From Stichopus chloronotus (lineage: Eukaryota > Echinodermata > Holothuroidea > Aspidochirotida > Stichopodidae), in contig CM037830.1 of assembly GCA_021234535.1 (NCBI GenBank), positions 2,082,170 through 2,146,169 of the forward strand: a DNA stretch of 64,000 nucleotides. The letters run 5' to 3'. A program made the position numbers and the translations under genes. Numbering within the stretch: position 1 is the stretch's first letter; the number at the start of each line of letters is the position of its first letter. This document shows, one piece after another, positions 45,708-57,700 of this stretch. Under the pieces are notes generated by a model, which was not told the origin of the DNA, did no database searches, and worked only from the letters and a program-made list of their open reading frames with translations.

Positions 45708-48700
45708 GTAGGCTGATTTAGGCCTAGTTGGACTGAAGCCTATGGTCTCACGTTTATACTAACTTAGTTGTAAAGTTGTAGGCATAGCCTAGGACTATGT
45801 CATAGTATGTGTAACAGTAACACTAACAGAGTAATTCAGACATGGGCAGATACACATAATGCAGTGGTGCAAACAGTACTTGCACACAAACTTTCCAACT
45901 TTTTTTCAAGTGATGGTCACTTTTCTTGCCTCTTCTCCATGTTTTTTCCCTAATTTGTTAATGAAATGATTCCATCACAGTAGGGATAATGGATACCCTT
46001 TAGCGTTACAAAGTAGTGCTGGCGGTAATTCTGCGGTGTTGAAACATCAAGAAACAAAGCTACTGTACCAAACTCCTTCTGATCATCTCTTCTTGTCTTT
46101 CCTTTTATCTTCTTTTAGTCTGAGGGTCAGGGACCCTCACATAAAACTATGCATGGGTCCTAGGACCCCTGGGAGGAAGGAGCTAATGGAAGTCCTGCTT
46201 TACAGTGATGTCACAATAGTTGTAGTAGCCTAAGCCTAATGTTAGGCCTACTGTATCGTAGCATCGACTGAACCTTTGTGACTCTTCATGTGATTGTACC
46301 TGTGATTCACCTGTTGAGGTTATACTGTTAGTATATTATCTTAGCAGATAGGAAGTTGATACTCTTGAAGATCGACTGCTGTGCCTACTAACAAGTAACA
46401 TTCATGTATTTTAAATTCATTAATTGAAGTTGCAGAGACTGCAGGTTCAAAATGTTGTGTATGTCAGCATTTTCAACATCTTCCAAAAGAAGCGATTCTT
46501 TAACATTCAGGTCTACATTGTTTTGGTTTAATTTTCTTAGAGTGACCCCTAATTATAGAAGTTTCTTTAATGTCCAGAAATGAGTGGATGTCCATACAGT
46601 AGGTGTGAAGCAAAGACAATGCTGTAATATTAAACCTGAACAGTGTATTGCTCTTCCAGGTCGTCAAGTTTGAATGTAATCCTTCCTCATGTGGACATAT
46701 TTCTGAGAGACAGAATCATTTTAGTCATGATATGTCCTCAGACCTCCTCAATTATAGCGATATCTTTTACGGTTTTGATGAAATTGTAACCTTTGTAATC
46801 ATGTGGTGGTGTATGTGTTGCACTGTATGTGGGTGTGTGTTTGTGACACCTACTTTGTAAACATGGTATCTCAAGAAGGAAACTTAGACTGTAGGTGTAT
46901 CTCAGTGTGTATATAAGAATTGCAAATTAGTGAAGGTCAAAGGTAATTTGAGGTCAACAGGGGATTGTATTATGTAATTCATGTAAACAGCGCATCTCAA
47001 GAAGGGAAGCTTTTACAGATGTCATGAGTGTTATTGTGATATAACAGTATCGGCAATGATGTGGATGAGAGATTTTGCTCCTGACATCGTTTGTAAAGTA
47101 ACGTAAATGATATCATAAAAAACGTCTTGTAAACAAAATGTCATTCTTTGAAACTTAATGCTTCAAAAGTAAAGGTAAAATTCAACATCGTTCAAATTTG
47201 TATCGCTCAGTGAACAGTGTGCAACATATGAAACAAATGAAACTGATGTCTGATGAAGTCGGTAAACTGTTTGTAATGCGGTGTTGGTGTTGGCCTACAA
47301 CGTTTGTTGTTAGCTCATATACAGTATCTGCTTAGCCTATGCATACATGCAGTACACATCCCGCAAAACTAATCGCTAGGGACTGTGTTTAAAAAAGAAA
47401 AAAAAAAAAACGTGTCAACTAACTCCATGGCTGATATTTGGAGACTGATGTAACTAACCTACTTGCACTCCTCTCAATCCACTGTGTGTCAAATCAACCG
47501 CACAAAACTAGCAGCAGTGTATGTACGCTGCACGTTGGGGATTTGAAGAAAGGTTTAAGTTTGTTCTGAGTAATACTTTCTTTATGATTTGAATAAACAA
47601 ACTTCAGCGTAAAATTCTGATTTTGTTCCAATACTTTCCGTACGTATGTTTAGTTTCGAAGGTGGATCCCGTTTCCCCTGTCCTGAACATATCTTCCCCG
47701 TGTGTACACTTGAACGATCTGAGCATGTTTAATATGAATAATGCATTAAAACCTGTACATGTAAGGGTGTAAACTTGAGGAGATTGGCAAGGCTGAGGGG
47801 ATGAGTTCAACAGTTTTCATTTGTAGAAATTTCTGTAAACAATTAATGAGCTGTATACATGATACTTTATTGTTACATTATGATGTGTTGATGAATCATT
47901 CTTCCATTCCATATTTGACAAATGAAGCTTGTGGTGAGCTTTGTCGGACTGTTCAACTCCACTTGGTATAATTTGGAGTTGGAAGAACGGAAAAAAAAGT
48001 CCTGGTCCACTGACCTTCAAGTACCGATATTAAAAATGCATGACTCTGAACAGCAGACTCTTGATTCTTGAATCAATCCAGTTTTATTTTTATGTAAGAA
48101 AATGTTGTAGTCATCTGTATTGTCATAATGATCCTTCCTTCAGATAGAACTGCTAATATTGTTATGATGACATGTTTAAGGTTTGCAGTGTTCTTGATAA
48201 TTAGTGAGACATTTTAGAGTCTTCGAGCAACTAAGTCAAGTCCCTTCTACCATAGCATATTTAATGTCAGGAAATCTTGGAAACTGCCCGAACCTGGTTC
48301 GTGGGAAATCTGTGGTATTGGCAAGAAATCCAGGACTTCGAGCCTGCCTCTAACAAAAGAGTGAAAAAAAAAAATGGAACAAACATTACAAAAAGAGAAA
48401 AGAAATTAAGAAGATAAGATAGTAAAAAAAGACCACAAAAAATGTGGAAACTACTGTACCAAGACAAATTACTTGATTATATACTGTACACCAAAGCAAG
48501 AACATCAACATCAGTAGTAGTTGTTTACCTTCTGACTTCCTGCTCACTCTGCATATTCTTGACATATGCACTAAATACCATATGTAAACTGTTAAGGCTG
48601 TTCCTTCATTCCCAACTTCCCAAGGCTTTCCTGCACTTTGGTATGTGCAGTAGCAAACAAAAAGTTCATGAATGGCATTCCCCTGAGCCAATCAGATATC

Positions 48701-51700
48701 CAGTATTTTCAAGCTAGACGACACACAGGTGCAGATGCATGGACGATCGGTATGTCGCAGGGCTATGGCTTTGTGCAAGAATCCATGTAACTGTACTGGT
48801 TGTACACACGTATTTGTGGACTTCTGCATTCGCGCACATGCATGTCACCAGCAGCAACTGTATTCAGTACTGCTTTCCTCGTTTACTGCCAATTGAACTA
48901 TACAGCCTACGCTCATGTTACGTATTTTTTATCTCATCAACCCAACCTTTGCAGAGAAAAACTTTGTGATAATCCAAAGAAATGAATTTTTCATCTTCAT
49001 CAAGCAGAATCAGGAAAAATTAAATAACATAAAGGATGGTACAAACATTGATTGCTAACAGTTGTGAAAGGATGTGTTCAAAGGCTATTGGGTCCGATAC
49101 TGAAATTGTGGAATGGAAATCTGGGCTCATGCAGTCATGCTCAAACTTTGGACAACTTGTTTAATGAACATTCTACAGTTTCATTACTTGTGATGGCATG
49201 TAGTTATTAGGATGCACACCATGTCATAGAGAGATATCATACCAAAATATTTAATAGGCCAAGGCTCTCATTTAATGCCTACCCCACTTACCAGTGGTAA
49301 GTGGATTTTGTGTCTCGTAAGTGAAATTTTAAAAGCCGGTAAGTTAAAAGGATGGTCTAGCCACAAATATAGCTTTGATATGTTAAAGAGTAAGTTAATC
49401 TGACCATTACAGTGAAACTGCCATTCAATTCCCATGTGTGGTTCTGGAGATTTGAGCAGTTGAAGTTGCCACATTTGTTACTAACAGTTGACTTGAAGCA
49501 AACAGGACCAATGTCATTGCCCTACATTGAGAAAGCATTTTATGTTTTTCTTTAAACTTTACACCAAATTTAATACTTCAATATCTAGTGCTGTATCATA
49601 ATGTGAATGTATGAGGGGTATGAGAGTTTTGTGACCTTCACATAACCAGTACATAAGCTGACCACCTATTGATTTCAAGGTCAAAATAATAAATTCAATA
49701 AAGAAAACAAAAGACTATTCAGCCATGTGAGGAGATGATGTCACTCCTGCTTGCCTCAAGTTCACAGTTGGTAGAAAAGAGGGTAATTTCATCTGGTAAC
49801 ATCTTGAGAACCACATATGAGAACTGAATCAAAATTTCCCCAGAATGGTTGGATAAACTTACTCTTCAACATATCCAAGCTAAATTTATGGCTAAACCAT
49901 CCTTTTAATGGGTAAGTGTACATTGTTATTGTCATGATATAAAAGACTGATCAAACAAATAAAAAATAATAGAGGCCATAAATCTGTTGTGATTTCCTTT
50001 ATTTTATGTGATTGATAACTTCTGACAAAGTCCTCAAAAATTGCTAAGCTTATACTGGGTGATTCAGGACCAGGATGACATATTTTTTGCCAAAGGTTTG
50101 TACATTCAACTTAAAAATGTTTGGAGAATATTTCACCATATATAACAGTGTTTCAAGAAACCAACTATTAACAACAACCTCACTATTTTGTTACAAAGAA
50201 AAAAATGCAAGCTTTTTCAAGGTTATTGCAAAAAGCATCAGTTCTTAATTGATGATAGAGCTAGTATACAAGTGGCTACTTTACTGACATTTGGTAACAG
50301 TGTACATGTAGAAATAATCATTCTTTGAAATGCCATCAGTGGTAAAATCATGTGAAATCTTGCCCCGTGAGGCAGTAGTAAAGGTACAGTAAATTTTTGT
50401 AATTTATAGTGTTGATACTTTGCGTAAGTGGCTTTTAAAAGTGGGTAAGTAAAAAAGGTTTGTGGGTGAGTCATGGGTACAGCAAGTGACAAAAAAGTTG
50501 AATGAGAGGCTTGTAATAGGCTTAGGCTTGATTTTATGTATTACAATACACTTACATAATGCTGATTGTGTTGTACAGGTATTTTCAGACGATATTGAGG
50601 TATCGTTTGGCAATCTACAGAAAAGTGTTTGGGATATCGATGGCAAAAATCTGATATTGCAACAAGGTGAGAGATCAGATTCAGTATGTAGTTGTATCTC
50701 ATCGAGTACAAGAACCATTTTGTCTTTAATGGAGGCACAGTTTCAGGGCACAGTTTGTATTAACATTACATAGATCACATAGTGCAGTACGGCAGCCATG
50801 ACAGTAGTACTGCAGGTTGATTGCACACAGCATTTTGTGCGCAGTCAGTAGCTGGTGTCACAGAAATCAGCATGTTACCACTCTAGGCTCAGTGAGCACC
50901 ATCAAGGTTAATGCTATCAAGGTGTGGGGCTATCAAGGTTTTGGGTTGTCCCGGTTTGATGCTATGAGATATATTGAAACAAGCGGGGTTGTGGTCAGGG
51001 GTGAGCCGCGACCTCGACATCTCAGACCTTGAGACCTCCGTACATAGAGGGTTACAAGCCTCTGCTTAGGGCTGGCGTCAGTCTACCCAGACTTGACCAC
51101 AATACTGGAAACAAGTCGGGTATGACTGCAGCCACCATGTAGTTTATCACTTGTTGAGCCTAGTTTCATGACTTACATTTTACATTTCTTACTTTGTCAT
51201 AGAGTTGTGGACAATGAGATGAGAAATATGATTCAAGGTAGGTGGATATAATTTATCCTGCATCACTGCTTGTTTCTCTATCATTATTCAGTGTATGGTG
51301 ATGCTGGTGGACCAAAAGTTGTCAATTCAGCAGCTTTGACTACAGTAGCTTGTACTTTGTTCACAATGGTATACCTGTATATACAGTTCAAACCAACACC
51401 CAAACCTGTACTTTTTTATTTTTTGCTAAGCACTTGCAATACCTCACAATACTTCAAACAAGTATCATTTTTGTGTTTGTTATGCAAACTTTGTGAATGT
51501 TTTTTTTAGTGGCTGACTGGCTCATATTTGCTTTGCTTACTTAGACCCTAGCTTTTCAAACCTTTGTTTGCAGGAAAGTGTGCACTTAATAATATAATAG
51601 AGCATCAGAGCAGAAAATTCAATTGTGCCTCTATTCAGTTACAGTATTCACTCACTTGGAAGCTTTTGGTTAGTGTTTGAGTGCAGTTCCCTTGTTGCTA

Positions 51701-54700
51701 CAGCAGTAGGACACCAAAATAACCATGCTTGTGGAAGTCTGTGGAATTCACCCAAGTGTATGAGTGTGCAGTGAGGTCAGGTTACAGGGGTGTTTGTTAC
51801 CTACCCCTCCAAGAATTTGTGTGGTATGTACTTCTTGAGAGTGGAGTTTTGTACAGTCACCTATCTGTCAGTCTTAGATTCTGTTCACTCTCAACTGGTT
51901 TAGTAGTCAACTGAACAGCACAAAATGATGTACTGTACCATCTATCTGTATGTTTGTCTGTGTGTCTGTCTCTCTCAGGAGGTATTTTTTTTTGTATGCT
52001 GAAGCCATCCTCTTGCAAGATCCCATCTCTGCAAAAATGACTCCAGTTGGCTTTCAGAGTAAAGCTTCCATATTGTACCATATTAAAATTAGTGCTAGTG
52101 ATTTAATGTCATCTTCAGGGATTTAATGTACAGTAATTGCAATGATCAGTGATCCCTTAATGAAGTGTTTAATATTCACTTGCATTTAACCTCTACAGTA
52201 GCTCCCTTATTCCCCTTCCCCTCCTCTCTGTGTTTCTGAATGGTATCACTAACACGCAGTATTGTTATCGTGCTTTAAGTGATTGTCATAACGCATTATC
52301 TGTAATTTCCGATGATGCGTTCCGCCATCAGATTACCATTTGTATGTATGTCATGGTCTCCTGACTGGGCCAAGCTTGTCTTGAATACTCACAATTGTGG
52401 AATCCTCCGGGTTCCTCTTACTGCCACTCAGATCCAAACATGAAGTCTGTGAATTTGTGTGAAAATGCTACACAGGTCTGCTTCCTAAATTGGCTCAGCT
52501 GTGGCTCAAAAGAAACAGAATATTAGTGATCCCAAGAAAACAAAATGGATTCTGAGATAAGGTACAGTAATGTAGAAGACTAGTATCTCTAAAAGGACAG
52601 TTTAATACTGTGATGACAACTTTTGTGTGGCAAACTTCAGTATGGTAACATTTAGAGGATGACCTCATAGCTGCTCCCTGCTGGCATCACAACAGTACTG
52701 ACACAATTCATCAATTTGCTTCCCATTTTGCTCGTTTCCATTCTTCTCTATCATCCTTCGATATCTTCCTTCTCAGTTGGGCTTAAAAATTAAACAGTTA
52801 TGACATGTGGTGAAATTGGTAATGAAAAACTTAATACTTTGATTTCATGATACAACAAAGACATCTTTCAACTTTTGGTCGCTGATGTATATTTATGAGC
52901 CAATTACAAATTACAGTGTGCCCAGACAATGTGAAGTCACTTTCTCTTCATGCTGATTGGCTGATAGACAACTATTGCAGTTGGTACCAGGATTGAAAAA
53001 CCTTGCCCAATTTTCTTTGAATACATTTAAAATCTTCTGATTTCCCATAAGCAGTTGTGTACACTGTAAATGAGAATGCGAAGCTCGTGAGCAATCGGCA
53101 TATGATCTAGGGCCATGTCGCCGTGGTAGGGTCCAGGACTGGACCATGGAACCCCTTGTGGGGGCTCCACAATAGGTTATGGTTGGAGGGTATGGTTAAA
53201 AATATAATTTTGCCTCTTTTTCTTGCTATCTACAGTATGCGTTTACGGTCCATCAGTGTAATCATTGAATTCACTTTAGTCTAAAAGTGATGGGGGTATA
53301 GCAGTACAAAATAGCAGATAAACATTTGTGGCTAAGACAATACCTACCTTGTGTGAACTATAAAATTTTGTGAGGAGGTCTTCAGCCCTCTATGTATCTA
53401 CCTCGTGTGTTAACAATTGCCATGAATTGCTCCCTATCGAAGCTGTCTGATGTATTTTCTTGAAACTTGAGGACAATGATCGCTGGGTTGTGAGTCGTCG
53501 GTGAGTGTACAGATTTAGGTATGAGAGGTCACATGTGGACCATGGGGGGCTTAAAGGGCCCAATGTGTGCAGGTATGCCGATTGCTTTTCATCAGGTTTC
53601 ACAATTAGGTTGTATCACTATGCTACTATGGTTGTGGTGCATTAGGGCATGTTCAATCTTTTGGGGTCCAAGGCATGACACCTGTACTACAAATACTGCC
53701 ATCCTCTGTCAGATATATCATTAATTGTAAAATGTAGACCTTACAAGTCCTGTTCAGTCATTTTCAGTGCTGAGTGGCCCAGCAAATACCCATGTTATAG
53801 ACATTTATATTGTCTGACTGTGTCTTATAGTGCTGCAGCTTTTATCAGTTAGTGTGTATACATTAATGTACAACTAATTTTGTTAGTTTGTGTTGATTAA
53901 TTCATACAGTGTCTGTATTTGTATTGTGTTTTTTTGGTTTTGGGAGGTTTTTTTTATCTTTGTATTGATGAAATTAGTAGAACCAGACTATTCAAATTTA
54001 AGGATAGCATGAACCTTGCTGATGATTTACTTGTGCATTTTTGATTCATTGCCAAAGTTAAGGCAGGCAAGGAATGTATGCGATGGTGATGGTGTGTGTG
54101 TGTGAGTGTGACACATAAGAATGTGAGGTATGTTGCACGATAACTCAACAACCAAATGTTTGATTTTTCTCAAACGTGGTGTGTACTGTATGTGTATGAC
54201 ATTGAGCAGATGTGCCTTGATGTTTTCGATGGAGGTCAAAGGTCATTTGGGATCATTAGAGGCAAAAAAGTGAAATTTCTTTGGGTTGCTATAACTTGGT
54301 GTCCATTGTTCAAACTGTGACATAATTCTAGGAGAAGATAGATTGGTAGGAGAAAATACAGTAACATTAATCTCATTACTATGGAAGGGTCAAATGGTCG
54401 GGAAGTGATGCTTTATTGATATCTCTCCAACACAAGCTTTTAATGGGATGGCGTAATGAGAAATTTTGTTCGTCTATGTGAAGTGCATGTGATGACCTCA
54501 TTTGACCTCACATGACCTCATTTGACCTTTTGGTGACCTTCTTGTGATGCATAGATAGGTCATGTTAAGACAAACCAAAAATCTGTACCAGCCTCCTATG
54601 ATGCTCCCAAGTCAAGTTATTGACATTTTAGTGAAAACTTATGATGTGCATGAAAGTAAGTGCAGCAGCACAGGTTGTGCTGAATACAGACTGAGTATAT

Positions 54701-57700
54701 ACACATATGCACAGGTGTGTTAGTTGTGTTATTGCTTCTGCATAGAAGGAACACACACACAAAACTACTGTGCTGTACTTTTAGTAAGTGGGAATGGAGT
54801 TATCCTTCCATCCATATCACCAGAAACTGGTTGATCTCAATCGATCCTTACCAAAAAAATAAGAACTCAGATTTGAGCATACGCTGATATATGACAGGAA
54901 GGCTGCTAAATGACCTTGATTTACACCACTGCCCTGCAATTTAAGACCTCCTTATCTGAGGCTACAGTAGGTTTAAAATTAAAGCATCTTCACACAAGGA
55001 ATCATAGTGCCCTTGGGCTATTGTTTAAACAGGTATGAACACTATTTCAACTTACAGAACACATTCTGCAGATCTCATAGAAGCTAAGGAAGACTTTTAA
55101 AGCATCAGTTTGCCTCCATCTCAGCAAGTGAATACAAACTGTAGTAACTGTAAAATACACCCATACACAGTATCTAGCCACATCTAGCCAAGTCCTATTT
55201 GAAACAGTGAACTTAAAGTTGAGAAAAACACACTTTCTGCGTTGCATTTTTGAAAGCTACTTCCCGGTACAAATTCACCATGTTCACCCAAGTTATGAAT
55301 GTTTGTTCAACAATCAGACTGTAGACATGCCTGCAACATTTTATACAGTGTACTGTTATCTCATGTAATGTCTGTGTGTTGTTTGGTTACAGTATGTGCA
55401 TCATGTAAGGTAACCTCAGACTGAGGTGAATAGACATCAGATGGCAAATTAATAAACTTAATAGCCTCTACTGAATAGGATTAGCAGGTGTCTGTTCAAG
55501 TCAGTTTGAGGTTGGCTTACATGAAGTATACATACAGCATTATTTGACATACCTTTTAGAGTTATTACGGGACATCAACAACAAAACTGCATATGTAAAG
55601 CTCCAACACAGGTAACCATGAGATATATGGAAGGAGGTAGCTGATGGGGTGGTGAGAGGAGAATGAATCCAGCTTATCCTATTGGCTTCTTTATCTTTAA
55701 CATGAAACTCATTTGAGTATCAACATTTTTTCGTTTTGTTTGTTTTGTCAACAGAGAAACCTTGGTTTCGTAACATCAAATACATCAGTTTGGTTCTGCT
55801 GGTTCTTCAGAATGCCTCCTTGATTCTAACTCTGCGCTACACACGAACTCAAGAGGGGGAACTCTACTATTCCACCACAGCGGTAGTGGTCACAGAATTT
55901 TTGAAGATGCTGACGTGCCTAGTAATCATTTTCTTTCAAAAGGGAGGAAACCTGAGAGAATATATGAGCTTCATGTGGCACAGTATTGTGACTGAGGGAA
56001 GAGACACATTCAAATTAGCAATTCCGTCTGGTATTTACACAATACAGAACAACTTACTTTTCGTGGCAGTGTCAAACCTCAGTGCAGCCACCTTCCAGGT
56101 AAGGTCATAATCTCAAGTCTAAGAGAGAATGGTCATAAAATTAACATTTTGTCATAAATATGTTAGAATCCTGTTTGAACTTAAATTGAAAGTGTTTTGA
56201 AGCAATTGCTAAAAATTAAAGAGCAAACCTAGAATTGGAGTTCAATTGTCAAGTGCTACCAGCTATAAGTATTTAAGGATAGGCAGATTTACAGTAGTGT
56301 AACAGTCATGGTATTGGGAGAGGAGAAACTGACTGAGCATGCTGAGGTTGATCACCTTTGATGAGGTGGATCAGCTGTGTTGAGTGGGGTCACCTTTGGT
56401 GAAGTGCTGTCATCTCCTTTGGTGAGGTGTGGTCACCTTTGGTGAGGTGGATCAGCTGTGTTGAGTGGGGTCACCTTTGGTGAAGTGCTGTTGTCTCCTT
56501 TGGTGAAGTGTGGTCACCTTTGGTGAGGTGGATCAGCTGTGTTGAGTGGGGTCACCTTTGGTGAAGTGCTGTCATCTCCTTTGGTGAGGTGTGGTCACCT
56601 TTGGTGAGGTGGATTAGCTGTGTTGAGTGGGGTCACCTTTGGTGAAGTGCTGCCATCTCCTTTGGTGAGGTGGATCAGCTGTGTTGAGTGGGGTCACCTT
56701 TGGTGAAGTGCTGCCATCTCCTTTGGTGAGGTGTGGTCACCTTTGGTGAGGTAGATCATTTGTTGGTGAGAGTAGATCACTTTTGGTGAGGTACTTCAGC
56801 TGCAGTGAGGTTGGTAAGCTGCAGTGAGGTTGGCCAGCTTTGGTGACGTTTGCCAGCTTTTGTATTACGGTAGATGTACCTTTAAGTCAAGTTTTACTTA
56901 TACAGTTGTGCTTACGTTAGGTTGGGTGTGGGTCATGTGCAGTGGTTTAGAGGCTTTTGAAGGTACTATGGTCAAGACCAGGAATGGTCATGTAAACAGT
57001 TTGTGGGTGAAACTGTTATATCATTAATGGTTTTTGTAGTCTCATGACTGGTTTCATATATATAATTAATAATTTTCAGTCTTTACTGTTAAATCGGTGT
57101 AAAGGTATCAGTTGTTTCATTATGGCTTCTTCATGGTACCATTCTGTTGTTTTCATACAGACTTCTATCAAAACAAATACAAATCAATGATATTTACTTG
57201 TATTCTTACAGGTGTCATATCAACTGAAGATTTTAACTACTGCCCTGTTCTGCGTCATCATGTTAGGCAAGCGACTGAGTAATATGCAGTGGGTTGCTCT
57301 CGTACTCCTCTTCACTGGAGTAGCTATTGTACAGGTAAATAAAATATTCATGCTCTGTTTACAACTCTACTAGGGGAAAATATGTCCATGTTTATAATTG
57401 AATAGCCAGCAGTGTCAAATTAATTGAAAGAAGTATATAAAGAAATCACAAACTATTGGCTGCAAGTAAATTCAAAAACTTATTCTGTTTTAAATTGATT
57501 TTAAGGGAATGAAACTTTGAAATCGCCTATTTCTTAGACAGAAGGTAAACTATTTTTGGTTTCAGTGATAATGGTAACCTTTGTAATCATGTGGGGATAC
57601 TGTGTATGTGTGTGTTTGTAATGCCTACCATGTGAACACAATAACTCTAGAAGGGGAGTAAGGACAGATGTGATATTTAGTCATATAAATAAACTATTTT

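Larger units (their letters stand above)
45708..55754 (+). other. SLC35A2 intron 1 (about 10 kb)
   Basis: It holds satellite units at 46845-47005 and 54120-54560 and a TTAA-flanked MITE at 49348-49904. One exon-like 88-nt segment with good splice sites lies at 50579-50666, but including it would break the SLC35A2 frame. No other coding content recognised. Confidence 0.7.

Noticed and set aside
46117..46175. Small palindromes (GGTCAGGGACC, GGTCCTAGGACC)
   Set aside because: They are short, with no second copy nearby and no link to a promoter.
55736..55754. ATG at 55736 as the SLC35A2 start
   Set aside because: It lies within the polypyrimidine tract and acceptor of intron 1. Exon 1 at 45656 supplies a better start with matching phase.
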